Below, piece by piece: positions 22,018-30,410 of a stretch of DNA of 64,000 nucleotides (position 1 is the first letter of the stretch; the number at the start of each line of letters is the position of its first letter). Both the position numbers and the translations under genes were made by a program. The notes beneath the pieces were generated by a model. The model did no database searches, had not been told where the DNA came from, and saw only the letters and a list, made by a program, of their open reading frames with translations. Origin of the DNA: Sthenelais limicola (Eukaryota > Annelida > Polychaeta > Phyllodocida > Sigalionidae); NCBI GenBank assembly GCA_942159475.1, contig OW804094.1, positions 128,574,755 to 128,638,754 of the forward strand, given 5' to 3'.

Positions 22018-22297
22018 GGGTTTCAGCTCGGAGACATCCTTATAATAATAAGACTCAAAGACTCAAAGACTCAAAGACTCACAAGGTTAATTACTCTTCA
22101 AGCAAGGGCTTGTTAATTATTACTTAATATTGCCTATTATGTAACATTACTCATTGCCATTTATACCTTTGTAATGTCTGCCTCTTATGTAACCTTGTAT
22201 TGCATTCATGTTTTCATGTAAGCCATGTAACATGGCGCGCGCATACTTTAGTAGTCAGAAATAAACTGACATTTACCCACACACGTGTTTCTTTTAA
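22018..22297 (+). repeat. E1 split direct repeat B2 (280 bp), right end of element
   Basis: Exact copy of B1, ending in CTTTTAA directly before host sequence TAACTTATT. It contains the last poly(A) signal (AATAAA at 22260-22265) within the 22254-22270 hairpin, and the conserved 15-mer at 22229-22243. Confidence 0.97.
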
Positions 22298-25200
22298 TAA
22301 CTTATTAAAGCGAGAAAACATAGTTTTGTAACTGCCTTCAGTTGCCCTCCCACTTTCCATCCAGGTAACATTTCAAAAGCAATTTGGAAAGCAGATCTAG
22401 GGCACCAATTTCGTTTTTAAGTCCTTGGCAATCTTCAATTCGTGATTCTTCACAGTCATATTTTAATGTAATGGGTTATTCTTTTATCTACGGTCTATGG
22501 TTTCGTCAACTATAATGATTTCACCGTGCAATTTGAAGGTAGACTGGTTGGAGCCATGTTCAGAAGTGTACCAATTGTTGCTGTAATACAATAAGCACCG
22601 AAGACTACTTACAGATATCATGGCCTTTCCCGTTATTCGCTTCGGCAAGTCTCCAATGGCAATGCAATGCTTCATGTACATACATACAGGGGAAGGGCGC
22701 CAAGAATTCCCGAACCATTCGGTTGCCAACATAACAATGAACAATGAAATGTTTCCCAGACCGTGTGTCCTCATTTCGTCTTTAAATAGTGAGACCAAAA
22801 TAGTATACATTCTCCTGTGTTTAAATTCTGCACTGGAAATTACATGGGCAACGACCGACTCGCTCATGGGAGGGCTCCCATTTCTATCTAGTATAAGTAA
22901 AATAGATATCATACACAAAAAACCCTCCACAATGAAATTACCAGGTATTCAAAAAGAGAAGACGAAACATTAACAACAGGCAAGGTGAAACTGCCTATAC
23001 AGGACGCGCAGCAAAAGCTCATACACCTATTAAAGAAGTGGGATAAATCGTGTCAATTTTAAGGAAAGGTCTTTCAGCAATAGAAGAGGCTGACCTCTGC
23101 ACTGCCTCGCTGGGTCGGGTCAGGGGTGTATCGCAGGCGAATACCATATTTCCGCTGGAGCTGAGCACTAATGGCCGATTATCATGATGTCTCTGTGAAT
23201 GGCCGACCCCCAGGTGAGCAACTGAGACGCTGCGAGCAACTCGTTCGCTGATGGACACAGGCACAACCTTTCCCTGGCAAGGGGAGGATGTGGACTAGAG
23301 TGGGAGGCGATCCAAAAGGGCGACGCAACCCCAGTAGTGTGACAAGGTAGGCCATGGTGATATTATACTGGCCAGCCCTAAACTCGACACCCTCAAGCCT
23401 CCCAATAATTAGCTCCCAGAGAAGGGTATCCCTTTACACCCTTTAGTCTGCTGTTGAGGAGTGCGATTTCATTTCATAAATTCACCCTAGACCGTGGTTG
23501 TTTTACATGTACAAAAAGACATTTTAACAAAAAAACAAAACGCTTTGTTTGTATTTCCATACAGCGCTATTTGATATCAGCGTTTTTATTGTCACCACTG
23601 AACATTAGTAGCAATCGCTACTGGTAAATGTACATAGTTTTTGTTGCTCTGTTAACACTTGCGCTAAGCCTTCTTACTGCTTTTAATGAAGCTCACTGGG
23701 ACAACTCTGTGGGAGTGGGCATGTTTAACCTATCATGTCATCAATCTGAAGCATCATTAAGGTGAAAGACTAGTAGTACAACCACTGTGAATTCCGTAAC
23801 GGAGCCCCAGCATATTCACCATCAGCCTGATGATATACGGACAGGGGAAAGGTAAGCGAGTCGCTCATTCTTCGCAACTAACTGACGGAGACAAATCGCG
23901 ACCAGATTTCCATGAAGGTAGCAGTAAGTACACTAGTCTACTTGGTCGCGATGCTTACCTACATTCTTTCCGGGCTTTGGGTGTGTGGCGCGGAGGGGGG
24001 ATCTTGTGAGTATACATGTAGTAGGGTGTTATCAGGCAACCCCGGGCGACTGTTAACCCCACCGGTCGCGATCAGCGATCCTTACAAATCGATGGGGCGC
24101 TCTCTGATAGTTCTGGTGGCAGGCGGACGGGCGAGAAGTCATAAATCAGAGTTGCTCTTAGCTCTCCCTCCCCAAAATGATGGAAAGGCCACGAGCGGCG
24201 ATGCTCGCGCGCGGCGGCTATTACAACGCCATAGAACAAGGTCAACAACGCCTGCGATGAGTAAAACGACCTCGGGTCGGACATACGGTGAACTACAGAC
24301 GGTAAGAGCCTCACAAATCTAGCGCGCCCTACCTCTGAAAAAAACCTTGAGTTATTACCCTCCCCCACCACACGGCGGCAAAAGAGTGGAAGAGCAAGAC
24401 CTCGTTTTTTTGTGCAGTTTTTTATGGGGAAAGGGAGACAAACACTCTGGGGTTGCTATACATACTGCGTATAGCCTACAGGGGAAACGAGAGGGCACGG
24501 CGGAATGCTACAGTCATTCTGCGTGAAGATAACAAGAACAGTTAGGTGGGCTAGGCTTGTGAACAATCCAAAATATGCCAAGAGAACATCTCTATCTCAA
24601 TGTTCTCATAAATCAGAGCAGACCTCCTAAACACAGAAGTCAATTAATATTGCTCAGGCCCTAGGGTTTAACGAGATAAAAAGCAATAATCTAGCCTCTA
24701 TTATTTCAGCGTTTCTATTGTGTTTTTTACAGTGCATTCTGACATTAAAACCCAGCAAATCTTCATGTGTATCTTGAATCAATGTGAAGGAGGTTATGGG
24801 AACACACACACACTTATAATGGCCTGAGCAATCTGCAAAGGCTCTAGACCAAAGCAAGAGCAGGAGGGAGAGAGGACTTCGACCAAGAAGAGCTTTTGAT
24901 ATGTGAGACTGGAGAAGACGGGCTGGCGCGATCAGCGATCAGCGAGCTAATTAGTAATTGGAAGCTAGCGGTTTCCGTGATGGATGAAGCTCAGGTTGGG
25001 CGCAGTGTAAACACTCAGATCACCTGAGCAAACAGCAAGGTCCTCATAGTTAACCTAGATTACCTGCAATTCCCGTCATCACCTCAGGTACCGAGTCTCC
25101 ATCACTGGCCAGTGACATTCAGTCAAATGAGCCAGGCTCGCCACCTTCAAACTAAGTCACTGGATACTTTGAGCACCAGTCATAGTGAAACTAGCAAATG

Positions 25201-26036
25201 AATTTGTGTTGGATAATTTGTTTGCCCTTTTTGGATGAGAAGAGATGGGAGAGGGCAGTGAGACAAACTCAGAGGGAGACGATAGCGACAGGATGTCTCC
25301 CTGCGAGTATGCATGATCGAGTGATCGTTTGACATTATTTCGCCTTAACATGCTTTAGGTCACATGCAACAGCAAGTACCATATGGGTACACGTGCAGTA
25401 TCATTTGTATTGTAGTCAGGCTCCACATGGCTCTCTCAGGCTGTATGCAAATGGCCGACCACAAAGATACACTAAATGCGTGGGTCGTCGTGTTCAGTGA
25501 TTCGCAAGTGATTTATTTCGTTCACTTCGGCTGATCTATGGGAGGCCATAACAAAGAAACCAATCAATGCACAATCTTGCACTAATCTTGTAACTGTACA
25601 ATAATTGTAGTCGTATGATTAGTGCTGGGTAGAAGTCTCGCCGGGACGCTGAAGATACAGTGAAAGGGTCCATTCAATGTATAGACGGGGAGAGTACAAA
25701 TGTTTGATTTATCCCATCTTCTCCGTTGAGCTGGTGTTTGATGAAATGTTTGTGTTGTTAGAAGGCTCACCTGTTCAGTGAGGAAAGTCCACATGTTGCT
25801 AAGGCAAGAACTGACAGAGGTAAGTCAGCCATCACTCGGCAAGGTGTGCGCACCCTGTCCCTATCTGCAATTTCTCACCGCTGATCGTTTACAAATATAG
25901 GAAACGTTTGAAACGGGGGCTAAGGGAAAGGAATATTTATCACAGCATCGTGAGAGACGTATGAGGGAGGCTGGCTTATAGGGGGTGGTGGGCGTGGAGG
26001 AGGGCGAGACGGTAGTGGGGCAGGTTGTCCCATAAC
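22298..26036. other. Inter-element stretch, mostly without recognisable features
   Basis: 3.74 kb between two retrotransposons whose 3' ends face each other. Overlapping sense and antisense frames near 22.5-22.9 kb (148 and 117 codons) show no domain and are probably chance. A GC-richer patch near 23.9-24.3 kb contains the weak signal-peptide exon listed separately. A 14-bp palindrome, TCACTGGCCAGTGA, lies at 25102-25115. Confidence 0.55.
23912..24005 (+). CDS. Possible first coding exon with signal peptide (weak)
   Basis: From the ATG, the first 27 residues form a classical signal peptide: Met-Lys, a hydrophobic core (VAVSTLVYLVAMLTYILSGL), then WVCGA as a plausible cleavage region. After EGGS the sequence reads TCTT|GTGAGTATAC, a close match to a consensus 5' splice site, so the exon would end at 24005 in phase 1. 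Beyond this point the frame becomes low-complexity and basic. GGAAAG|GTAAGC just upstream (near 23850) could be the donor of a 5' UTR exon. No downstream exon was identified, and the hydrophobic start could be chance. Confidence 0.25.
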
Positions 26037-26248
26037 TTAAAAGTAAACACAGGTGTGGAGTAAAGTCAAGTTTTATTTGACAACTAAGTTGCGCGCGCCA
26101 TGTTGACATAGCATAATGTATACATGATATAGAAATATATGAATAATGTTGTCACAGGATCCGGAGTCACACACAGTCCATAAAGAGAATTAATTAAAGA
26201 AGGCAGATGATGTAATAAAGATGTAATGTCCGCTGCCTCTCAACCAGA
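26037..26248 (-). repeat. E2 split direct repeat B2 (212 bp), 3' end of element
   Basis: Identical over 212 bases to B1 at 26401-26612; the outer boundary could be one base further out because C precedes both copies. On the minus strand it ends CTTTTAA before flanking GTTATGGG. It carries the conserved 15-mer (26090-26104) and the poly(A) hairpin (26065-26081). Confidence 0.97.
26065..26081 (-). terminator. E2 B2 poly(A) signal in hairpin loop
   Basis: On the minus strand this reads GTCAAATAAAACTTGAC: GTCAA pairs with TTGAC, and AATAAA (26072-26077) spans the stem edge and loop. The B1 copy is at 26429-26445. Stem length, loop length and position after the conserved 15-mer match E1, while the innermost pair is A-T instead of G-C. 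Confidence 0.65.
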
Positions 26249-26300
26249 ACCCCTGTGGTTCACGTAAGTCCTTGAATTAGGTTGGAGGGGAGGGTGGTGG
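26249..26300 (-). other. E2 spacer between A2 and B2 (52 bp)
   Basis: Single-copy spacer at the same place as in E1. The minus strand opens near A2 with CCACCCTCCCC (plus-strand 26287-26297), the same polypyrimidine 11-mer as in the E1 spacer. The remainder is not alignable by eye. Function unknown. Confidence 0.7.
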
Positions 26301-26400
26301 CTCGAGCGCTGAGGAAGAAGTGACTCTACATCACAGCGCATAGTGCAGCGCGAGTAGCTGCGCCTCTTTTAAACGAGGATAAGCCAGGGCTTATCCCAGC
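26301..26400 (-). repeat. E2 split direct repeat A2 (100 bp)
   Basis: Exact copy of A1 at 30311-30410, directly joined to B1 (minus strand CTTTTAA|GCTGGG). It contains the perfect inverted repeat at 26377-26396 and the TTTAAAAG box (plus-strand 26366-26373). Confidence 0.97.
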
Positions 26401-26612
26401 TTAAAAGTAAACACAGGTGTGGAGTAAAGTCAAGTTTTATTTGACAACTAAGTTGCGCGCGCCATGTTGACATAGCATAATGTATACATGATATAGAAAT
26501 ATATGAATAATGTTGTCACAGGATCCGGAGTCACACACAGTCCATAAAGAGAATTAATTAAAGAAGGCAGATGATGTAATAAAGATGTAATGTCCGCTGC
26601 CTCTCAACCAGA
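26401..26612 (-). repeat. E2 split direct repeat B1 (212 bp)
   Basis: Exact copy of B2, beginning 39 nt after the ORF3 stop in the minus-strand direction and abutting A2. It carries the conserved 15-mer at 26454-26468 and an AATAAA (plus-strand 26436-26441) in the hairpin at 26429-26445. Confidence 0.97.
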
Positions 26613-26651
26613 TACCCAATAGTCCAATGGGTGGTAGTAAGGTAGAATTAA

Positions 26652-27614
26652 CTAAGGTTGAGGGCAGACTGCCAATTTATCAGCCATGGCGGATATGGTC
26701 TGGCCCAATGCCTCACCTGTTGAGATGGTATAGAGCACATATGTATTGCTGGACCAGTCGCCCAGGGATCGGATCTTCCCTTCGTCCATCCCCGCCTTCG
26801 ACCAGAGGAAAGACGCTCCTCCCCTACGACAGCTGTGGCTGCCGAGGCCCTTGGTCTCCACACCTCCTCGCCGCAGGGCCGCCAACATGAGGGAGGAGAA
26901 GGCCTCGGGGGACAAGCCTGGGAACGCCGGCCCGTCCGGGTCTGGTGAGCCGGTCCTAGCCCAAGCATTGAACACAGCAGCTGTCGGGCAGAGAGAATGG
27001 CCTCTGATGCGAGGATAGGGTAGCACCCTCTCTCTAGATCTGAACTGGTCCGTCTTGGACCAACGAATCACAAGCTGAACACCTTTTGCACTAAATGAGA
27101 CATCTCTCCTCCTCAGGTGCTTCTCTACATTAAACCCTCCTGGCGGGGGAAGCACGTTGGATCGCCTGAGGAGGCCGTAGAACATTAAAAGAGTGGCCGC
27201 CCAGACCATGGCCTCTTTAGGGTCACTGAGGCGGAGATAGGTAACCAAAGTCCAGAGGTGATCAGGGGTGAGGGGCTCCTTCCTAATCACTTTATCCCCC
27301 AGGACTCTCCTGATCCCTCTCAGGGTCTGGCGGACAGTAAATAGGGTAGTACATGGGTTGGGCAACCCCCACTCCTTATGCATGAGGGCGATTATAGATA
27401 AATACTGCTTGATGGAGCTATACTTCAATCGTTTAGCTAAGTACGCTGCGTATCTGCATACCAGTGAGCCGGTAGCAGGGACTGGGGCAACTCCTAATTT
27501 GTGACAAAAGCCCAGGTAACACTTCCTTTGGGTTTTGTAGGCCTTTACTGTGCTTACAGCAAAGGCCTGTCCCTGGTAGTAGGCGACCTGCCTATCCAGG
27601 TCTGGGATATCCAT
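26652..27614 (-). CDS. E2 ORF3: tyrosine recombinase
   Basis: 320 residues, colinear with E1 ORF3. The core-binding half includes AYKTQRKCYLGFC and SSIKQYLSIIALMHKEWGLP. Catalytic residues are Arg150 (GLLRRSNVLPP), Lys187 (RWSKTDQ), His260 and Arg263 (HSCRRGGASFLW), Trp287 and Tyr295 (LGDWSSNTYVLYT). It would insert the circular element DNA by strand exchange at short core homology. Its ATG overlaps the end of ORF2 by 23 nt in the +1 frame, whereas in E1 the two ORFs are separated by one base. The ATG-to-ATG distance from ORF2 is 1453 nt in both elements, so the start is positionally conserved and only the ORF2 stop has moved. The ATG has G at -3 and +4. Confidence 0.96.
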   Translation of the reverse strand: MDIPDLDRQVAYYQGQAFAVSTVKAYKTQRKCYLGFCHKLGVAPVPATGSLVCRYAAYLAKRLKYSSIKQYLSIIALMHKEWGLPNPCTTLFTVRQTLRGIRRVLGDKVIRKEPLTPDHLWTLVTYLRLSDPKEAMVWAATLLMFYGLLRRSNVLPPPGGFNVEKHLRRRDVSFSAKGVQLVIRWSKTDQFRSRERVLPYPRIRGHSLCPTAAVFNAWARTGSPDPDGPAFPGLSPEAFSSLMLAALRRGGVETKGLGSHSCRRGGASFLWSKAGMDEGKIRSLGDWSSNTYVLYTISTGEALGQTISAMADKLAVCPQP

Positions 27615-29067
27615 GACCGCTGCAGGAGCCCTGGATAGCTTGCTGCAGTTTCTCCCAACCTCCCGCTTCTCCTAGCCGAGAAGCCCGGTCAGCTAACACA
27701 TTCCTAGCTCCTTGGTAATAGAGAGCTTTTAATTTGAAGTTATATTTCGCTGACAACCAGAATACGTTCCGAAGTGAGTGCATTACACTCGCCTCCCTAC
27801 AGCTCGCCTTGTTTATAACTGCAGCAGCACACTGGTTGTCAGTATAACACACAACATGCTTGTTTCTCCAAGCTTCACCCCACAGCCGTGCAGCAGGCTC
27901 CAGTGCTAGCACTTCAAGATGATTAATATGGAGGCCTGCTACGTCGGGGCAGTGGCTCCAGTCCACATGATACCACTGGTCAATGTAAAACCCACCCGCT
28001 CCGCTCCTGCAAGCGTCTATGGTGACTGGTGTGTAATTGCGCTTTTCCAAGATGGGCACCTTACCATTGAAGGAGTGGAGAAAATCTAACCACCATGTAA
28101 AGTCAGCACGCATACCCTTTGTCACCCTGGTTTTGTGGGTAGGGTTCCTCAAAGTCCTTATTCTATCCAAGATGCGTCTAGTGAAGGTACGAGCTCCATA
28201 CACCACTCTAGACGCCCAACTCATTCTGCCCGCCAGGGATTGGAGCTCTTGTTTGGAGATCGCAGTCTTCTCAGAATAGTCCTTTATTAATCCCTCCAAT
28301 TCCTCGGTCTTGTCTTTGGGAAGCCTATAGACATAATTGGGGGTGTCTATTTCAATCCCTAAGAAAGTCAAACACTGTGATGGGCCTATGACCTTTGGGT
28401 AAGAGATCGCGAAGCCTAATTCTCTCAATAGGGCCATCAGGGAGTTTAACGTTTCCCTGCATTTCTCCTTTGTGGGCTCTCTTATCAAGAAGTCATCTAG
28501 GTATGACCAAACATGCTTGTTTCCCCAGCTGTGCATTATCTTGCATACCGCTTGGGACAGGGTATTAAAGATAGACGCCGCCAGGCGACCTCCGAACATC
28601 AGGCGCTGGTCAATCATGAATTTATTGCCCTCCCCTTTGAAATGCCAACTCAAACCCGCTAATGGGAAATCATCGGGGTGTATCCTGACACTGCGATAGG
28701 CGCTCTCCAAATCTACTTTGGCGAGCCAGTCTCCCACGCCTATCTCCTCCCCCGCTTCCTGTACTGTGCTGTATCGAAAAGGCTCATTGACAGCATAATC
28801 ATTTAAGGCCTGTCCGTGTGGCCTGGACGCATCATGTATCAGCCGCACTCCCTTACCACCACCTTTGGGAATTGCGGCCAAGCCCGACACTATCCGGGGC
28901 TGGTAATCAACTAACACATATCTTCCATTAATGAGCTCCTTTTGTATTTGATCTTCAACGAACTCTCTATGGTCGGCCTTGGTCGCTGATGGATGGTTTT
29001 TATGATATGCACCAGCCTCCTCTGTGTTCTTGTTTGTCACACGGAACCCGTCAATTACTCCAGACAT
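27592..29067 (-). CDS. E2 ORF2: reverse transcriptase and RNase H
   Basis: 491 residues from the first ATG. RT: Asp119 in AKVDLESAYRSV, FGGRLAASIFNTLSQ, and YLDD at 189-192. RNase H: Asp351 (VTIDACRSGAGG), Glu385 (HINHLEVLALE), Asp410 (YTDN) and Asp460 (NVLADRAS). The C-terminus is eight residues longer than in E1 and overlaps ORF3. As in E1, there is no methyltransferase-like domain. The conserved N-terminal region extends upstream of this ATG through the linker to the ORF1 UAG, so the natural product is probably a Gag-Pol fusion of 894 residues. Intact and without frameshift. Confidence 0.96.
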   Translation of the reverse strand: MSGVIDGFRVTNKNTEEAGAYHKNHPSATKADHREFVEDQIQKELINGRYVLVDYQPRIVSGLAAIPKGGGKGVRLIHDASRPHGQALNDYAVNEPFRYSTVQEAGEEIGVGDWLAKVDLESAYRSVRIHPDDFPLAGLSWHFKGEGNKFMIDQRLMFGGRLAASIFNTLSQAVCKIMHSWGNKHVWSYLDDFLIREPTKEKCRETLNSLMALLRELGFAISYPKVIGPSQCLTFLGIEIDTPNYVYRLPKDKTEELEGLIKDYSEKTAISKQELQSLAGRMSWASRVVYGARTFTRRILDRIRTLRNPTHKTRVTKGMRADFTWWLDFLHSFNGKVPILEKRNYTPVTIDACRSGAGGFYIDQWYHVDWSHCPDVAGLHINHLEVLALEPAARLWGEAWRNKHVVCYTDNQCAAAVINKASCREASVMHSLRNVFWLSAKYNFKLKALYYQGARNVLADRASRLGEAGGWEKLQQAIQGSCSGHGYPRPG

Positions 29068-29160
29068 GATGAAAGGTCTGGTGGGGTCATCACCCCTGAG
29101 GTGTCTGTCCCAAGCGTTGGGGTCAAGTGCACCCGGGACGCACCTAAACTTTTGTTGCTA
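29068..29160 (-). promoter_or_regulatory. E2 UAG readthrough site, conserved linker and candidate pseudoknot
   Basis: ORF1 ends in UAG (29158-29160), followed by exactly 30 open codons (29157-29068) in frame with ORF2, the same length as in E1. Codons after the stop are CAA CAA AAG. Ten nt after UAG, stem 1 can form between plus-strand 29140-29147 and 29123-29130 (eight pairs, two G-U). Loop bases 29135-29139 (GTCCC on the minus strand) can pair with GGGAC at 29107-29111, giving an H-type pseudoknot topology. The layout resembles the gammaretroviral gag UAG readthrough signal. Pairing was found by eye and no energy was computed. Confidence 0.7.
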
Positions 29161-30276
29161 TTCGGCTTTGACATGGCGAAATTTACACTCCTCGCCATAA
29201 GGGCAATGCCCTTTCAAAAACAATTTGCACTTCTCGTCTGAGGGGGCTTCCTTATCCTTGCCCGAGTATTTCTTCCCTCCAGTACCTCCAGACTTGTTTC
29301 CCCCTCCATTAACAGGGGGGAGGGCGCGTCTAATCAACAGAGTATCCTCCAGACTCCTGCAGGGCGATCCCCACCGAAACTCATATTGGGCTTGGAGTTC
29401 TCTATAGCGTACATCCAAATCCATGACACTTTGCCATTCATATAAGCTGGCGAACTCGTGCATCATAAGAGTGAAGCTTAGGTAGTCCTCTACATGTTTA
29501 CGCATCAGGTCTCCGGCCTCCATTAATGCAAACATCACTCTCATGTTGGCAGCTCCCCACTCTGCCTGGGAGATCAAAAGCTTGGGGGTGTCCTCGGCCT
29601 TCAATATGACAGTACCCTCCCCCGAGTCGTTCCACTTCATCACATCCCTCTTCTTCTTAGCCATTCTCTGTTTAACAGACTCAGGTAAGTATTGTTGTAT
29701 ATGCAATGCCTTGCGGTTGCTAGACTTCAGAGTCAGACGCAACCTGGGGTCGTAAGTCTCCAGTTGTATACCAGGCGGGGGAGGAGCGTAGCCTATGCCT
29801 CCTACACCTTTACCTCCTTTAGCACCTGATTCGTGTGTCTCAAGCCCCGCGATGTTATTGATCAATGCATCAAATTGATCACCAGCATTGAGTATCGCAT
29901 CATGCTCCAGGCGTTTTTTACGGGCCTTGTCATCTTCCACCTTCTTAGCGTCGGCCTCGTCTTTCTTCTGCTGGTTAAGTTGCTCAGCTTCACGGGCCTT
30001 TTGCTCGGCTTCAGCAGCTCGGTCTTTAGCCTCTTGTTCGGCAGCTACTTGATCAGCCTTGAAGTGATCATTACCTAATATCGCCAGTGCTACCTTCATC
30101 AAACGGGCCTGTCCTACCGATAGAGTCAGAGTGGTAGCATCTGCACCTTGCATTAACTTTAGCCCGTCAGCCGTCTCAAACCCAGCTTTGACCAGAACTT
30201 TAGCAGTGGTTTTGGTCAAACCAAAGGCCGCACACCAATCGCCGAGCTCGAATGGGTCAGGTATTCTAGGGTCCAT
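29158..30276 (-). CDS. E2 ORF1: Gag-like protein with SAM-like N-terminus and CCCH zinc finger
   Basis: 372 residues. Residues 5-68 (IPDPFEL..W...FGL...GQARLMKVALAIL) match the E1 SAM-like region in pattern. A charged coiled-coil segment (72-125) and a glycine-rich hinge (150-163) follow. Residues 173-316 form the conserved core (YDPRLRLTLK, WNDSGEGTV, AEWGAANMR, WGSPCR-LEDT). The CCCH finger is C350, C358, C364, H368, with the same CX7CX5CX3H spacing as E1 and the shared string GHCPYG. The coiled-coil residues are poorly conserved between elements although its character is kept. The ATG lies 34 nt inside A1 (ATCATGG). The UTR shares AGACGCGCT with E1. RNA binding and assembly are inferred roles. 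Confidence 0.93.
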   Translation of the reverse strand: MDPRIPDPFELGDWCAAFGLTKTTAKVLVKAGFETADGLKLMQGADATTLTLSVGQARLMKVALAILGNDHFKADQVAAEQEAKDRAAEAEQKAREAEQLNQQKKDEADAKKVEDDKARKKRLEHDAILNAGDQFDALINNIAGLETHESGAKGGKGVGGIGYAPPPPGIQLETYDPRLRLTLKSSNRKALHIQQYLPESVKQRMAKKKRDVMKWNDSGEGTVILKAEDTPKLLISQAEWGAANMRVMFALMEAGDLMRKHVEDYLSFTLMMHEFASLYEWQSVMDLDVRYRELQAQYEFRWGSPCRSLEDTLLIRRALPPVNGGGNKSGGTGGKKYSGKDKEAPSDEKCKLFLKGHCPYGEECKFRHVKAE

Positions 30277-30310
30277 GATGAGCTTCTCTGAGCGCAGCGC
30301 GTCTTACTCC

Positions 30311-30410
30311 CTCGAGCGCTGAGGAAGAAGTGACTCTACATCACAGCGCATAGTGCAGCGCGAGTAGCTGCGCCTCTTTTAAACGAGGATAAGCCAGGGC
30401 TTATCCCAGC
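30311..30410 (-). repeat. E2 split direct repeat A1 (100 bp), 5' end of element
   Basis: Identical to A2 at 26301-26400. On the minus strand it starts GCTGGG directly after flanking ATTTAT. It carries the hairpin, the TTTAAAAG box and a terminal TTCCTCAGCGCT motif, all matching the E1 A repeat at corresponding positions. Confidence 0.97.
30376..30406 (-). promoter_or_regulatory. E2 A1 perfect hairpin plus TTTAAAAG box, putative core promoter
   Basis: Minus strand GGATAAGCCCTGGCTTATCC (30406-30387) is a 9-bp perfect inverted repeat with a 2-nt loop. TTTAAAAG follows (plus-strand CTTTTAAA at 30376-30383). The equivalent E1 stem differs at two pairs but keeps pairing. Promoter function is inferred from position; a recombinase arm-site function is an alternative. 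Confidence 0.5.

Larger units (their letters stand above)
17771..22297 (+). mobile_element. Complete Ngaro-like YR retrotransposon, element E1
   Basis: The 4527-bp element has the split direct repeat layout A1 - ORF1 - ORF2 - ORF3 - B1 - A2 - spacer - B2, the signature of Ngaro and PAT-type tyrosine-recombinase retrotransposons. A1 and A2 (99 bp) are identical, as are B1 and B2 (280 bp). The ORFs encode a Gag-like protein with a CCCH finger, an RT/RNase H and a tyrosine recombinase. The pol ORF ends soon after RNase H with no methyltransferase-like extension, which favours Ngaro over DIRS1 or PAT. No SGNH-hydrolase ORF (present in some vertebrate Ngaro elements), protease or DDE integrase is seen. 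No target-site duplication is visible, as expected for recombinase-mediated insertion. Intact ORFs and identical repeats suggest a young, possibly active copy. Confidence 0.95.
26037..30410 (-). mobile_element. Complete Ngaro-like YR retrotransposon, element E2
   Basis: 4374 bp on the minus strand, read from 30410 downwards: A1, ORF1, ORF2, ORF3, B1, A2, spacer, B2. A1 and A2 (100 bp) are identical, as are B1 and B2 (212 bp). All three proteins align with those of E1 along most of their length; by eye well over half the residues match in RT and recombinase. The repeats differ from E1 except for short conserved signals, so this is a sister family rather than a copy of E1. All ORFs are intact and catalytic residues present. 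No protease, methyltransferase or hydrolase is seen. Like E1 it appears young and potentially functional. Confidence 0.95.

Noticed and set aside
17771..22297. Interpreting E1 as an LTR retrotransposon
   Set aside because: Terminal repeats are split (A1 ... B1-A2-B2) rather than flanking, there is no DDE integrase or protease, and the recombinase is of the tyrosine type.
21584..22297. Interpreting the duplicated B block as a simple local tandem duplication
   Set aside because: A2 inside the unit matches A1 over 4 kb away, and E2 has the same arrangement with different sequence, so this is the designed repeat structure of the element class.
22484..22930. 148-codon frame on the minus strand with an overlapping 117-codon frame on the plus strand
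   Set aside because: No recognisable domain. A few frames of this length are expected by chance in a window this size, and both strands are open over the same stretch.
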